Shown: positions 22,546 through 36,079 of the stretch, in pieces | How the letters are laid out: every line of letters starts with the position of its first letter | Position numbering within the stretch: position 1 is the stretch's first letter | Assembly: GCA_023213395.1 (NCBI GenBank) | Contig: CM041465.1 | Coordinates: 14,818,001-14,882,000, forward strand | Length of the DNA stretch: 64,000 nucleotides | Reading direction: 5' to 3' | From: Cycas panzhihuaensis | Lineage: Eukaryota > Cycadophyta | Position numbers and translations under genes: made by a program | The notes under the pieces: model-generated | What the model saw: only the letters and a program-made list of their open reading frames with translations | Databases searched by the model: none | What the model was told of the DNA's origin: nothing

Positions 22546-24690
22546 CTATTCAAACTTCACCTTCTTTAGTGGTTTGGTGGAGATATCAGCCACTTGATTT
22601 GTTGTGGGGCAACACTCCAGTTGAATTATGCCATCATGAACTAGTTCTCTAATCCTCTGGACTTTCATACTTATATGTTTGGTATAATCATGAAATATAA
22701 GATTTTTAGCCATTTGGATTATAGATTGATTATCTACATGTAAGCTAGTAGAACTTGTTTGGGTGGCATTTAATGTATTCAATAATTTTCTAATCCATAT
22801 TACCTCCTTGCTTGTCTCATAAGCAACAATATATTTAGCTTTGGCAGTTGAGTCTGTAACTATCTTCTGTCGTCTAGGTCTCCATGATATTGGTGTTGTT
22901 CCAAGAAATGTTACGTACCTAGACGTAGATCTTCTTGTGTCTTTATCTTTGGCAAAGTCTGAGTCTATGTATGTATAAAGTTTAAATTCTGCATTAGGTT
23001 CATATAACTGACCATATTTGCTAGTCGTCTTCAGGTACTTCCACACTTATATTGTAGCTTGCTAGTGATTCTGCTTAGGATTTGTCATGAATCTTACAAG
23101 AATACCAATAGAGTGTGCAATATCTGGCTTTGTGTTGGTAGTATAGATGAGACTACTTATAAGTTACCTGTAGAGTGTTGCGTCTGCCTCCCTAGTGTCA
23201 CCATTAACTGAGAGTTTAATATTAGGTTCTATAGGTGTATCCACTAGTTAAGCACCTTCCAACAGAAACTTTGTTAAAAGATTATTGATATATATTTTTT
23301 AGGAGAGAAAAGATTTTACCATTCTTTTGAGTTACTTCAATTCCCAAGTAATATTTCATCAACTGAGGTCAGACAATTAAAAAATTTTAGCAAGATTCTT
23401 CTTTAGTTGGCTAATTACCTGTTCACTATTCCCTGTTATTAGCATATCATCTACAAAGATTAAGAGGTAAGTGACTTTGTCATTTTGACGTTTAATGAAT
23501 AATGTTGCATCAATATCTTGATAGTCACAAACCTCATATTTAAGTTACCTTATTCTTTCAGACAACTTGGTAAACTAAGCACGAGGGGCTTGTTTTAGGC
23601 TATACAATAATTTTCTGAGCCTACAAACCTTATGCACCTAATCGACAATCTCATATCCTTCTAGCTGAGCCATGCAAAATTTTTCTTTAAGGTCCCCATT
23701 GAGAAATACGGTCTTAACATCGAGTTGGTAGATTTTCTAACCCTGTTGAGCAGCCAAGGCTATAAGAGTTCTGATTGTAGGCCACTTAGTTATAGGAGCA
23801 AAGATTTCAGTGTAGTCGATGCATTCCCTTTGCGTGAATCCTTTTGCTACCAACCTTGTCTTGTATTTTTCTAGGGTGCCATCTTATCTGTACTTGTTTT
23901 TGAATATCCATTTGTTTTAAACTACCTTTCTTCTAAGTGGTAGATCAACAAGCTCCCATGTACCATTCTTGATAAGAGATTAGTACTCTTCGTTCATGGC
24001 ATTTCTCCAAGCTGTATGCTTTACAACTTCTTGGTATGTTAGGAGCTCTTCATTAAGAGCAAGGTATAGTTCTACTGGTTCAAGCTTAATAGAAAGTGAT
24101 TCATGCATCCTTACTCTATGGGCACTTCTAGTGACAGTTTTACCTACGTCATCTAGTCGCATGTCCTTGTTTAACTGGTAGGCTTCACGAAAACCTTGAG
24201 TTGGGAATGAGGTTTTCATTTCCACAGCCTCTTATTCTTCGTTTTGGTCCTAAAAAGGATCATGTGGAATCTTTGCCATAGAGGAAGTTGACAATGTTAG
24301 AGAAGATGGGCAAGCCATTGATATTGGAGAAGATGATTCTTCTATTATGGCTTTTCCTTTGTCAACTTGGCTATTTGCAAATGATGGTGCTAGATGTGTA
24401 CACATTGGTTAGGAGTCACAACTTGTATCCTGTGGGGCTCTATTATCAGATTCCAAGATTTTGAGTAACTGTTGAGCATCTCCCCCCCATAAATTTTAGA
24501 ATCTATACATCAAATTTAGTAGCATCATTAAATCGGTATGAAGGTATCTTGGAGTCAAGTCTGAGTAATTGATCTTCAGTCTCTGCAAAGATAACATCTC
24601 TAGTGATGATAATTTTATGTTGTGAAGGTATAAAAACCTTGTACCCCTTTTGTCCATAGGGTATCCAACAAAGATGCCTCCATTACAACT
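22546..24690 (-). pseudogene. Copia-2 pol remnant (RT and RNase H)
   Basis: RT begins near 23990 with SLIKNGTWELVDLPL and continues with FAPITKWPTIRTL, YQLDVK and an intact FVDDMLITGN near 23440-23465. The RNase H part (22546-23046) is an uninterrupted frame: YIDSDFAKDKD, SRYVTFLG, VDNQSIIQMAKN, TKHISMKVQRIRE and VADISTKPL. Upstream, GIFVGYPMDKRG is the end of the integrase region. Stops near 23080-23900 disable it. Notably it keeps FVDD, whereas Copia-4 has FVND. Confidence 0.88.
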
Positions 24691-26849
24691 ATTGCCTATC
24701 TAATAAATAGAAGTCCTACTATTGTAGTCAAGAGCATCACTCTTGAGGAGGCTTAGTTAGGACTCAAAGTAATAGTTGCTCACTTAAAGACCTTTGGATG
24801 AATAGTGTATAAACTTATTCCTAATGAGAATAGGAAGAAATTAGATGAAAAAATCCTTAAGTATATATTCCTTAGCTATGCACTTCGTTGTAAAGCTTAT
24901 CAGATATTTGACATTATTAGAAACTAAGTCTATACTACTTAAGATGTAATATTTACTAAAGATACTTAAGACTTGGATCCCACACAACTTCAATTTATAG
25001 TAGAAGATGATATTTGTGCACCTGAAGTACCTCTTATATTAATTTTAGAGCCACCTGTACCTATATCCTCCTACACACCATGTTCATCTTTAGCTCCAGT
25101 AGTCTTAATATCTATATTAGATGCTAGCACATCAATGCCACCTATTTCAGCTAATGACCTTTAGGTGGAAGCTACTAGTTTTCAACCACCTCTTAAGTGG
25201 CTCTAATAATTGATAAAGGATGCTCCTCCTCCTCCCATAGCTACCAAAATAGTGCAAAAAATGAGACACTCCACCAACTTTGCCCTAATGGTACATGTCT
25301 TAGGAACATTTGAGGCTTTTATATTTGAGGAGGTAATCAAAGACCAAATGTGGAAATCATCCACAGATGAAGAGATGAATTCCATCTTGAAAAATAAAAC
25401 TTAGGAACTGATATAATTGCTACCTAGAAAAAAGCTATTTAATTGTTGATGGCTATATAAAACTAAGTTCCATGCAGATGATACCATCAAGTATCATAAA
25501 GCTCTCCTTATTATAAAAGGTTTTAAATAGTAGGAGGGGATAGACTATGATGACATCTATACATTGATAGCATATGACCACATTCTATTTGGTGATATCA
25601 CTAGCAACCCAATTCAACTAGCCAATTTACCAAATAGATGTAAAGAGCGATTTCCTCAATGGAGAGCTCATAGAAGAGGTTTTCTTAAAGTAACCTCATA
25701 GCTATACTATTATTAGTAAAGAAAACTTAGTTTGTAAGCATGAGAAAGCCTTGTATAGACTCAAGGAGGTACCACATGCCTGGTATATAAAAATTGATGT
25801 TTTTTTCACTTAGCATGGATTCCATTGTTCACCCTCTAATTCAGACTTGTATATTTGGATTAGAAGAAATTTTATCATCATCATTATACTTTATGTGGAT
25901 GATTTGGTGATCACATGCAATGACACTGAATGCATAACTTAGTTACAATTTGAACTAAAAAATAACTTTAAGATGATAGATATTGGGTTATTACACTATT
26001 TTCTTGGCATTGAAGTATGGCAGGAAACATGACACATCTTCCTGTTACAATCAAAGTATGCCAATGAACTCTTATAATGGTTCAGAATGATAGATTGCAA
26101 GCCAATCCCAATTCCCTTGGAAATAGGAACTAAGCTAAACTTAGATGAGCAAGGCAAGCCATTTGATCCTACTTTGTACTAGTAGTTTGTTGGGAGTCTC
26201 ATCTACCTTACACATACTCATATAGATATTTCTTATACTATTGGGATCTACTCCAGTGTCGAAGCCCAAAGCATCCCCTTGGAAGGCTACCATTAGGATT
26301 CTCAAGTACATTTATGGCACGCATCAATTTATATTTGATTATAACTAAATGAAATTTCCTACCCTAAAAGGACATAAGGATGCTGATTGGGTAGGTTGCC
26401 AAGATACATGCCACTCAACTTCAGGGTATTATTTTGACATGGATTTAGGTGTAATCTCTTGAAATTGCAAGAAGAATCTAAAGGATGCTCTTTCCTCCAC
26501 TAAAGTTGAATACAAAGCAACTATCAATTCCACTATAGAGTTGAGTTGGCTTAGAAAGATTCTTATAGAGTTTGAACTTCAACAGACTACACCCACCATT
26601 CTTTACTGCGATAACCAAAGTATGCTAAAGATAACGAAGAATCCAATTTTCCATGCTAGAACTAAGCACATAGAGGTCTACCATCACGTCATCCATTAGC
26701 ATGTTTAAAATGGAGAAGTAAATCTTATTTACTAACCAATTGAGGAGTAGGTTACAGATATATTCACTAAAGCACTTGATAAACCAAAGTTTGAATGGTT
26801 TTATCATGACCTCAACATCAAATATAATGAAGTTGTTATTAAGGAAGGG
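24691..26849 (+). pseudogene. Copia-3 pol remnant (RT and RNase H)
   Basis: A plus-strand Copia fragment of a different family. It shows HLKTFG and KLDEKILKYIFL (integrase C-terminal region), a Pro/Ser-rich linker at 24970-25170, then MWKSSTDEEMNSILKNKT, WLYKTKFHADDTIKYHKA and KGF....GIDYDD. LYVDDLV lies at 25890-25910. RNase H remnants are near 26385-26415 (ADWVG) and 26610-26790 (QSMLKITKNPIFHARTKHIEV, TDIFTKALDKPKF). Frameshifts and many stops are present. The left edge abuts Copia-2. On the right a purine tract AAGGAAGGG (26841-26849) suggests that a 3' LTR begins at about 26850. Confidence 0.82.
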
Positions 26850-27236
26850 TATTAAGACATGTAATAACCCCTTCATTACTTGTAAATTATGTACACTTAT
26901 AACTATGTAACCTAAGGGGTGATCCCCACTATAGATTTAATCATAATATAAATATTGGTTAGGCCTACCTCCTTTACTAATACGTTGGTCAATGAGTTCA
27001 TTATATTTTTGGGGTGTTTTGCTTATAAATTAAGCCTAAGCCCTATGCTTTGTACATATATTGGAGAAATTACATGAAAAAGCTCTACTAAAATAGAGAT
27101 GCACATTATAACCAATTTACTTGTAGTGAACTTGCATTGCATATTTGGCTTTAAATTTGATGTTTGATTTGCTTTCTTAAGTATATATAATTGTATACAC
27201 ATTGATTTAGATCTTAATGATAAATTAACAATTGGT
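26850..27236 (+). other. Probable Copia-3 3' LTR and junction
   Basis: Begins TATTAAGACATGTAATAACCCC directly after the purine tract, as expected of a decayed LTR start. No partner LTR exists in the window, so the end cannot be set. Gypsy-E sequence begins by 27237. Confidence 0.45.
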
Positions 27237-27915
27237 TGAGGCTTAGACATTATAGGAATAGTAGAGGATATGAGAGGATGTTGATAACAATATTATCCTT
27301 TCCTTTCTTATAGGTGATAGTAAAATCAAACACCTAAAGATGCTTGATTCACTTAACTTACTCTTTTAATAAAAATTACTAGTCAAGAAGATGACAAAGG
27401 TTGCGATGGTTTATTAAAATAGTAAATTTGGAACTAAAGAGATATTAGTACCACTTATTAACAACATGTATAATAGATTCCATTTTCTTTTGGTATGTTG
27501 ATAATTAACATTTATGGCCTCTAAGATTATGGAATTCAAATGTTATTAGGTGAAAGTTCAACATGAGCATTACACCCAAACTAAATCCAAAAACATCACC
27601 TTCTAACTGGAAGGTTTGGAGAAATCTAGGGTAGCAAGGATTGGGGTGGATGTTGTGATTATTTTAAGATAATTAAAGGTATCATTTGTATTTTGTGATG
27701 ATTGAAATGAACCCTTACAAAGTAGATTGGTTAGTGGGGTTGCAAGAATAATCGTTAGAATCCCATGAGCCCTAAGAAAGCACACAACTACATGATATTT
27801 TTAGGTGTAGGCCATGTATTAATAACTAATAGGCACTATAACTCATATTTACTAAATTCACATTTAGATATCTTAGCATAGAGTTGATGCTAGTTGAGAA
27901 CTTGAAGGACAACTT
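27237..27915 (-). pseudogene. Gypsy-E RT end and RNase H
   Basis: Reads HQLYAKISKCEF, WPTPKNIM, CAFLGLMGF, TNLLCKGSFQSSQ, TSTPILATLDFSKP, then FGFSLGVMLM and, near 27280-27330, FDFTITYKKGKDNIV. These are the RT connection and the RNase H of Ty3/gypsy. Two frameshifts and several stops are present. Confidence 0.83.
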
Positions 27916-28145
27916 TGATGAATAGTTAGTTATAAAGCAGTGTTTATGTATAAATCAATCTTTTATTAGTAGTTAGGTAAAGTAGTTAGTTAGAGAACAT
28001 GCAAAGCAAGGATGACAAATGTCCATCTTGTAAATACTTCATTTAAGTATTAATACTTAAGAAATTAATGAAAAAGATCACTAGAAGGTTTCACAAATTT
28101 CTCTCATGAACTTTTTCTTCCAACTTAATTTATGTACTTACATCA
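27916..28145 (+). repeat. Gypsy-D 5' LTR
   Basis: 230 bp. Shares AAGATCACTAGAAGGTTTC and TGTCCATCTTGTAAA with 36080-36286. An indel near 27940-27970 accounts for the length difference. The primer-binding site follows after an oligo-T spacer. Confidence 0.88.
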
Positions 28146-28798
28146 TTTTTTTGGTATTAGAGCATTTAACTCCTAATGAAATTTTAGTCATGAGATCTTC
28201 AAAGATTATCCTCTGTGGTTTTCATTCTCCATCCTTGTTTTGTCGCAAGTTTAGAACATCAACAACTATGTAACAACATACTATCAAATCCACATACGGA
28301 CACAGACTTGCATTAATGGTCATCTAAACCAAGAAAAATCGAAGGCATCATCTGCATAGAAGGTACTTAAATTTGTTTTAAATAAATTTGATATAAAAAC
28401 AAATAGATTTAATTGAACAATGAGGCCAATTGCCACGTGCCTCCATAAAGATTCAACATGCTTTAATTTGAGTTTTGTTTATTAGAACCCTAGCATATAA
28501 CACTCTATAAGATCATAATTGCATGATATACCTACACGCAAAGTTTTAAAAGAATCTAATTTTTGTCTTGCTCATAATGTTCTCTTGAAGATTTTTAAAA
28601 TTGCTTGACCATCACGTTATAGTATAAAATATTTTTTAATAATATAATATTATGAACTTTGGATTATTAAAAAAAGAATATTCTAGCTATATACTAAAGT
28701 TAATTGAACCTTTTAACTTTAGTTTATTTCTTTTCTTTTTTCTCTCTTTTAATCATTTAAAAAGAGGAATTAACTCTTTTAAAGATTATTTTTAAGCC

Positions 28799-29045
28799 TT
28801 GGAGTCATTGAGATTATTACTCATATATACAATACATAAGGGAGGTAAGGAATATAATTTAACAATAATGAATATGTCATTTACCACTATCTCTTTACTT
28901 ATGGGCAATCAAGCAACCAAGTTGGTTAGTGGCTCCAAATCCATGGTCCTTTATATTATTCACCAAGAAAAAATAGATAACTATAATAAAATTTTGCTAG
29001 CAGCAATAAAAACTATTTTGGATGTGTATACTAATGTGTTCCAAG
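28799..29045 (+). pseudogene. Gypsy-D protease-RT linker
   Basis: HKGGKEYNLTIMNMS, GNQATKLVSGSKSMVL and LAAIKTILDVYTNVFQ match the segment just before RT in Ty3/gypsy polyproteins. The chain is broken by element F at 29046 and resumes after 33248 with LKGIPPIWVIQHTIDL. Confidence 0.75.
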
Positions 29046-30223
29046 TGTTGGAAAACACAAATGAAGTAAATAAGGTTAATAGGACCTTTCATATGAGATA
29101 GATATCAAGCAGAAATAGATCACGTGGGACACTAGATTACTGCGGGAAACCCTTACGGGTGAAAACCCACAAATCATATTATTCATATTATGACAACATG
29201 ATGATGTTACAAAGCTGGACTTTGATCTATATTTATAGATATAAAGTGTCAAAATATCAATATAATTTACATCCGTTGGGTCACTACACTCAAGAATATT
29301 CTCCACATAATTAGGTAAATAAATAGGGAGGCCCACTTTATATTAGTCAGTATGGACACATATTCTAATATCCCCTCCTAATGTAAATGTGGGGTAACAA
29401 GGTTTATCATTGGGAATAGATAGATCCCCTCTTAAGGGTAACCTTACCTAACCCAATATACGCGAACATCGATGTAGCGATCATCTGTTTGAGCTTAGTG
29501 AATACATCCATAAGTCAATCTTCACTTGGACAATCTTCAACATGCATCTTCCCTAATTTAGATGTAATGGTGCCATGCCTTATATGTGCTCAATTCTTTG
29601 GATGTGACTCCAATAGACCTGCAACCATACAACTCTCTTAGCACCTGACACTTTGTCCATTTAACTCAACCATATTCCTTTGACTAAACCAAGAGGTTGA
29701 GTCATTTAAGCCTTGTGAATCACCTCTTTAAGTCTTCATTAGGGAATGTTGATATGATACAATGCTTAACTATCTAAAGCTACTAAAGTAAGGATCAAAT
29801 GGACCATAAATATAGAGATGAGTGTAAATGTCTCATCATACCTTAATCCTTCTTCTTACTAGAGATCACTTGCGCAACAAGTCTTCAAACTTGTAAACTG
29901 ATAAGGTTCTTTGCTTCAATACAACTCTCCATTGCGAATCAACACTCGCTAGAATGTTGGTATCTATCTCAAGCTTTGATTGGCATGCTGATCCATGATC
30001 TTCCATCATCCTATAGGTCTTCAACTGTTAATGGAACATGGGGTTGCAATCCATGTTTCATCATCTAATAGCTCCTCATCATCAATCTTTCACTAAGTCC
30101 TACTTCCATCTCAAGCACAATGTTAGGCAACCAAACCTCCACATTTGTTGAACAACAACTCAGAAAAGTAAAGCAATGAAGGATAAATCATGTAACCAAA
30201 TGACACTCAACATGATACGTTAT

Positions 30224-30277
30224 AAACCCATCAACTCAACATCTAGACTGAAACCCATCAACTCAACATCTAGACTG
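30224..30277. repeat. 27-bp perfect tandem duplication
   Basis: AAACCCATCAACTCAACATC plus seven further bases, twice in direct succession, inside element F. Confidence 0.93.
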
Positions 30278-31819
30278 ATCACAATGCATTCCCATGCAGA
30301 TCACACTGCTTGTAAGCTAAACAACCCATAGGCTTTAAACTCTTGTAATCTTACTATTGCAATCATCGTCTAAGATGTGTGCACTCCAATGCACGAAAAG
30401 AAATAAATGGAAGGCTTTTGACTTTGTCTGAACACATAATAAGAGGGGAAAATATTCCATGAACAGTCATAACAAGGGTACCCATACCTGTCTACTACAG
30501 TTTCTACCAATAAACATGGGAGGCAAACCACAACATATACCAACCTCACCATCTGCATCATGATACTCACTTGTAATGAAACCTTACAAGACAATTATAC
30601 ATACCATAACAAAGGTATCATTGATTTTAAGGCATCTAATCTTAGACCTTTCCATTCACACTTTAACTTTTATTAATTACACTATCTTGGTTCCATATCA
30701 TACTTGTTTAGATATGCACCTATGTTGAACTAATATCAAACTAGGCCACAAACCTCATGCTATCATCAGTCTAACAAGCCAAAGTATAATGGTCCATCAT
30801 CAACTAACAACCACTCATACAAGCAAATTCTGAACTTCATGTCACCTCATATACATATGATGCAATAGAACTCAAATATAATCTAAATAAATCACACTCA
30901 TTTCACAAAATAAACCACATAAACATGAACTTTATGCAACGATCTATGCCACACTAAAATAGTAGTAGCAAAGTCTGCATTAAATTGTAGCTAAGATATC
31001 TCACTCAAACTAGCTCTTCTTTGCCCATCTCTTGCCCATCATCGCCCTTATACTTGCCCAAGCTTGCCCTCAAGCGTGCCCAATTAGCTTTCCATGTAAT
31101 CTCACCTGCATGAAGCACCTCATCTCATCCTTCTTCGCCCATAATCTCTTTTATGTAAACCACATGCAAGGAACATAAAACATTGCCTCATATCACCTAT
31201 TCTTCGCCATAATTGAAGCGTGCTTAATGCACTCTCTTCATCTCAAGTTGCCATCATCACATAACTCACCCTCCCATGTAAAGCACACGCAAGAGAGCTA
31301 AGTATCACCCTCTCATGCAATCACATGCAAGAGAACTATCAAACATCATAAAGTCACCAACATGCCATATGTCACCATGCCTTATGTACACCTCATATAT
31401 TTTCACCTCATGCATGCCATTAAATCAAAGTGAAAAAGAAATATATAATATGCTTTAACCTTTGAAAGGAATGATTAAAATATTTGATAATATATCAAAT
31501 ATCATTATATTCATTAGTGAGTAATATATTAATCCATATATCAAATCATAGTTGATTAGATTAAAGGCATCTTCATATTATTAAATCACTATAAATGATT
31601 TAATAACATCAAAATGTAATAATATGACAATGATGAACTTTATGAAATATCAATGTAACTAGATATAATTGACTTTATATGAAAGGCGGCTTAGAATATA
31701 TATCAAATGTTGAATTATACATCATATATCATATGATAATAATATATAATATATGGGCAACTATGCATAAAAAAGCGATATGAAAATTGAAGTGGCAGCG
31801 GTTGCATATCAAATGATAA

Positions 31820-31900
31820 TGATCAACAAGCGACTTTAGATTATAATATCAAACAACAACAATCAACAAGCGACTTTAGATTATAATATCAAACGTCATA
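31820..31900. repeat. 40-bp tandem duplication
   Basis: ATCAACAAGCGACTTTAGAT starts at 31822 and again at 31862, within a 40-bp unit, inside element F. A similar 24-bp doublet built on GAAAATACAC follows near 32118-32165. Confidence 0.88.
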
Positions 31901-33243
31901 CAATTGATATAATAATGGGCGATGACCCAAAAATAATATATTACAATGGCACACATAATATCTATGACTAGCATCTTATCAACATCCATGTAATATATGA
32001 TAGATAATTATGGGTGACTTCAGTGAACTATCACGGCTGCGAGGGTATAAATTACGTAGGTGAATGGAATTCACTCATGGTGAACATTGGCTAGGAAACA
32101 AAAATACATAGCAGCCGGTGAAAATACACGTAGGATTCATGATGAAAATACACATAGGATTCACAGCTATCACACATAACATTATACATATTAACCAGGC
32201 AAATGGTGGTGAACTGCCAATGTATCACGACAATCATATAATGAACAATCTGCTAAATATCAATCACGTGGGTGATAAACGATGAGCAAATAATGATAAA
32301 AAACTATTATATATATGATGAATATACATATATAACAGTGAGATTATATATTAACCGTATCATCTCAAAATAGTGACAAAATTATATAAATTGTGTCTAT
32401 ATCAATTATGAGAAATGGTTAACTAAATAAATTATTCACAAGCGAGCAACCAAATATATTATTCAAACCCTAATTTTATTAATCAAGTGTTAATATATTG
32501 TAGTACAATGAGTATAACTTTATATTTATTTCTATATTAATGATATATGGGTCTGCAACTAGCTCTGTTAGGGTTCCAACACTCTCCCACTAGTAATAGA
32601 GGGCTGGCAAATATCTCCAGGGTACACAAACTCAGTGGCATCATCAAATAGGGATCCGACACCTTAAATAGGCTTAAATTGCACTGATGTGGCTGGAAAT
32701 AGAGTTAGAACTTATCCACACACCTCCATATAGCTCATAATACCTACAGACAAGGATAGAAGGCTCCTGAGATCCTCTAATGATCATCTGCACCACTGTG
32801 GTTATTCTGTAAGGTTATCAGACATGCCAATCAACTAAGAGCAAGCCAACATGACCTGACACCATTGATTATACCTCATGACAACGATCATCTACCTGTA
32901 CACAACCTACATGCTTTGATACCATGCTGGAAAACATAAATAAAGTAAATAAGGTCAACAAGAACTTTCACATCAGGTAGATATTAAGCAGAAACAAATC
33001 ACACAAGACACTAGATTATCATGGAAAACCCTTACAGGTGAAAATCCATAAATAATATTATTAACATTATGAGAAAATGATGATGTTACAAAGTTAGACT
33101 TTGATCTATATTTATAGATCTAAAGTGCCAAAATATCAATACAATTTACATTTGTTAGGTCACTACACTCAAGAATATTCTCCATATAATTAGGCAAATA
33201 AATAAAGAGGCCCACTTTACATTAGTCAGTACATATTTCAACA

Positions 33244-36079
33244 CTAAGAGCTAAAGGGAATACCTCCCATATGGGTAATACAACATACTATTGATCTATT
33301 TCTTAGTGTATCTATGCTTAATCAAGCCCTATATAGACCCACACTAGCTACTAAAGTGGAATTAGAAAGATAACTTGCACAATTAATAGATGAAGGAAAA
33401 ATATAACTAAGCTACTCTCCTTGTAGTTCTCTAGTAATTCTAGTACCTAAAAAAAATAATGAATGGTGCTTTTGTATTTACTACATGGTTCTCAACAAAG
33501 TAATAATAAAAAATATGTATCCACTACCTCATATAGATGATTTGCTAGATCAACTTCAAGGAGCCAAATACTTCTCAAAAATTAATTTAGTCTATAATTA
33601 TCATCAAGTCTGCATGGATGCCAAGGATACTTGGAAGACATCATTCAAAACATAACATGGCTTATATGAATGGCTAGTAATGCCCTTTGGGCTTATTAAT
33701 GTTCTTGCAACTTTTATGTGCCTCATAAATGATATCCTCCAGCCACATCTTGGTAAATTTATTATTGCTTACCTTGATGATATCTTAGTTTACAATAAGA
33801 CGTTATAGGAGTATTAAAAGCATTTTGATGTAAACTTGTCATTTTTATACTAACATCAACTAAAGGTTAAGCTTAAAAAATGCTCTTTTAGTCAAAACTC
33901 CATCTCTTATCTTGGATTTATCATCAACACTCAAGGAATTTAGGTTGACCCATCCAAAGTTCAAATTATTAAGGATTGGTTAACTCCTAAAACTCATATA
34001 GAACTTAAAGGCTTCTTGGGTAGCATTAACTTCTATAAAAAAATTATCTAACATTTCTTTAGTATTGCACATTTATTAAATGCTCTTACTAGTAGCAAAA
34101 AAAGAATTCACACAGAGCCCTTAAGTTGAATATGTATTCTAGAAATTAAAAGTTGCTCTCTGTATTGCACCAGTCCTTCAACTACATAATGAAGAGTAAC
34201 CATTCAAGTTAGAAGTAGATGCCTCTCAATTTACCTTAGGCACAATGCTTAAGCAAGGAGGATATCCTATTACTTATCATTTAGAGGCCTTTTCTCAAGC
34301 CATGATAAATTATAACATGTATAACAAAGAGTTTTATGCTCTAACATAAGCTCTTAAATATTGATGACAATTCTTAGTAGGTAAAGAAACTGTAGTCCAT
34401 ACTAATCATAAACCATTATAGCTTCTCAACACTTAGTCAAAGTTTCAAGAGCACAGGCATCTCACGTGGACATCTTATATACAACAATTCAGTCTTATTA
34501 TCAAATATAGAAAAGGAGCAACTAACAAGGTAGCAGATTTCCTTAGTCACCCTCTAAACTTGGCATTCATAACATTGTTGAATAATCACGTTGCCTCTTA
34601 TTTAGAATGGAGAAATCTCAAAAACATAGATCCTCATTTTTAGCCTGTCCTATAGGCATTTGCACATCCCATAACCACTAATTTATAACTATTTTTGGAT
34701 TATCACATCGAAGATGGCTTATTATACAAATTTAATAAGCTTTGTGTACCTATTATTGCACTACATTAATAACTTCTAAAAGAAGTTCACTTGTCCTCTT
34801 ATAATAACCACTTTGGGACTTAGAAGATGCTTCAACATTTACAATGATACTTTTATTTACCATCCATGTAAAAAATGGCTCATGCCTATATTCAATGTTA
34901 TTCACTATGCAATAAATTCAAACTCTAGAATAGGAAGCTTAACCTATATTAGCCATTACTAGTTCCTACCTGACCATAGGAATCAATTTCAATGGACTTC
35001 TTCACTAGACCTCCCACTACATAATACAATAATGATTGCATTTTTATTATTGTATGTTGATTCTCTAAAATGGCTATATTCATACCATGTAAAAAAGAGA
35101 TATTTGCCACATAAGCTACTACATTATTTTTTTAATACGTCTGGACCCACTTTGGGCTACCTCTTTCTATTATTTCTGATAGGGATAATCATTTTTTAAG
35201 TTATTTTTGGTAATCTTTATGGAAGATGCTCAGTTATCAGCTTAAATTCTCTACATCCTTTTATTTAAAAACTATTGGATAGATTGAGGTGGTTAATAGA
35301 ACACTATTTCAAGCTCTAAAAAGTTTTCAACATCACAGTAAGTAATGGGATATCAACCTCCATCATGTTCAACACAACTATAATTAGGCTACTCATCGTT
35401 TAATACGATATTCTCCATTTGAAGTTTATTATGACTATCAACCATTAGATCCTTATGAACTTCCTCTAGTAGTTCCTCACACAACCAGTGAGAATAAGTA
35501 CAGATAACTACACAAGGCTTCTAATTTCATTGAGTATCTTTTGTATCTTCACATGTCAGTCCAACAAATACACCCAAAAATGCAAGATCACTATAAGACT
35601 CTATATGATCAGTATAGAGTTTCAACCAATTTTAATGTTGGTGATAGAGTTTGGTTCCACTTTAATAAAATAAAGTTCAAACATTACCATAAGCTCAAAC
35701 CTATAAGGTTTGGTCCTTATACAATCATCCAATAAGTAGGTCCTAATGCTTATAGGTTAGATTTACCTCCACATTTAGGAAATCATAATGTGGTAAATAT
35801 CAATAATCTAAAATTATATGAACCCCTATAATTAGAAGTAGAACCTATTATTATACATCCTTTAAAAACAATACGAGATATTCAACTACCATTACAAGAG
35901 GATACTTTATTAGACACCAGACAATGACACACACAACAATAACTCACCACCACATATCTTGTTTATAAGAAAGGAACTCAACCTACCAAAGTAAAGTGGA
36001 ATTTTGAAGCTGACTTTAGCCATAGTTTTCCTCATCTTCAATAAAAATTAAGGACAATTTCTTCTAACTAGGGAGGAAA
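33244..36079 (+). pseudogene. Gypsy-D RT, RNase H and integrase remnant
   Basis: RT shows [40 protein letters not shown] and an intact YLDD box (33770-33781) followed by ILVYNKT. Then come KLKKCSFSQNSISYLGFII and the RNase H connection. Integrase is frameshifted. Its C-terminal part (35541-35830) reads VGDRVWFHFNKIKF, KLKPIRFGPYTII and, after one stop, LDLPPHLGNHNVVNINNLKL. A tail near 35900-36010 (TYLVYKKGTQ) resembles a degraded chromodomain. Many stops are present and it is not functional. Confidence 0.85.

Larger units (their letters stand above)
21806..24690 (-). mobile_element. Copia-2, 5'-truncated, same family as Copia-4
   Basis: The 3' LTR is at 21806-22103 on the minus strand (TGAAAAAGG... 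to ...TTTTCA), preceded by polypurine TTAAGAGAGAGAT. A spacer of about 440 bp with two CCCCTTGTAGGTGC units follows, then pol. LTR, spacer and pol all match Copia-4. The copy stops abruptly at about 24690 within the integrase-RT linker and abuts Copia-3 in opposite orientation. The 5' LTR, gag, protease and most of integrase are absent. Confidence 0.87.
29046..33243 (-). mobile_element. Element F, degenerate or non-autonomous LTR element nested in Gypsy-D
   Basis: LTRs 29046-29370 and 32935-33243, minus orientation. The primer-binding site TGGTATCAAAGC is at 32934-32923, and the polypurine tract AGGAGGGGA lies just below the 3' LTR (29371-29380). The target duplication is CCAAG (29041-29045) and CTAAG (33244-33248), one transition apart. 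The 3.5-kb interior has no intact frame. A weak Copia RNase H-like ending lies near 29500-29650 on the minus strand. The copia-style polypurine tract and the LTR start favour Copia ancestry, but a non-coding derivative (LARD-like) cannot be excluded. Confidence 0.82.

Noticed and set aside
30370-30594. 74-codon minus-strand frame in element F
   Set aside because: Hydrophobic composition only; no conserved retrotransposon motif.
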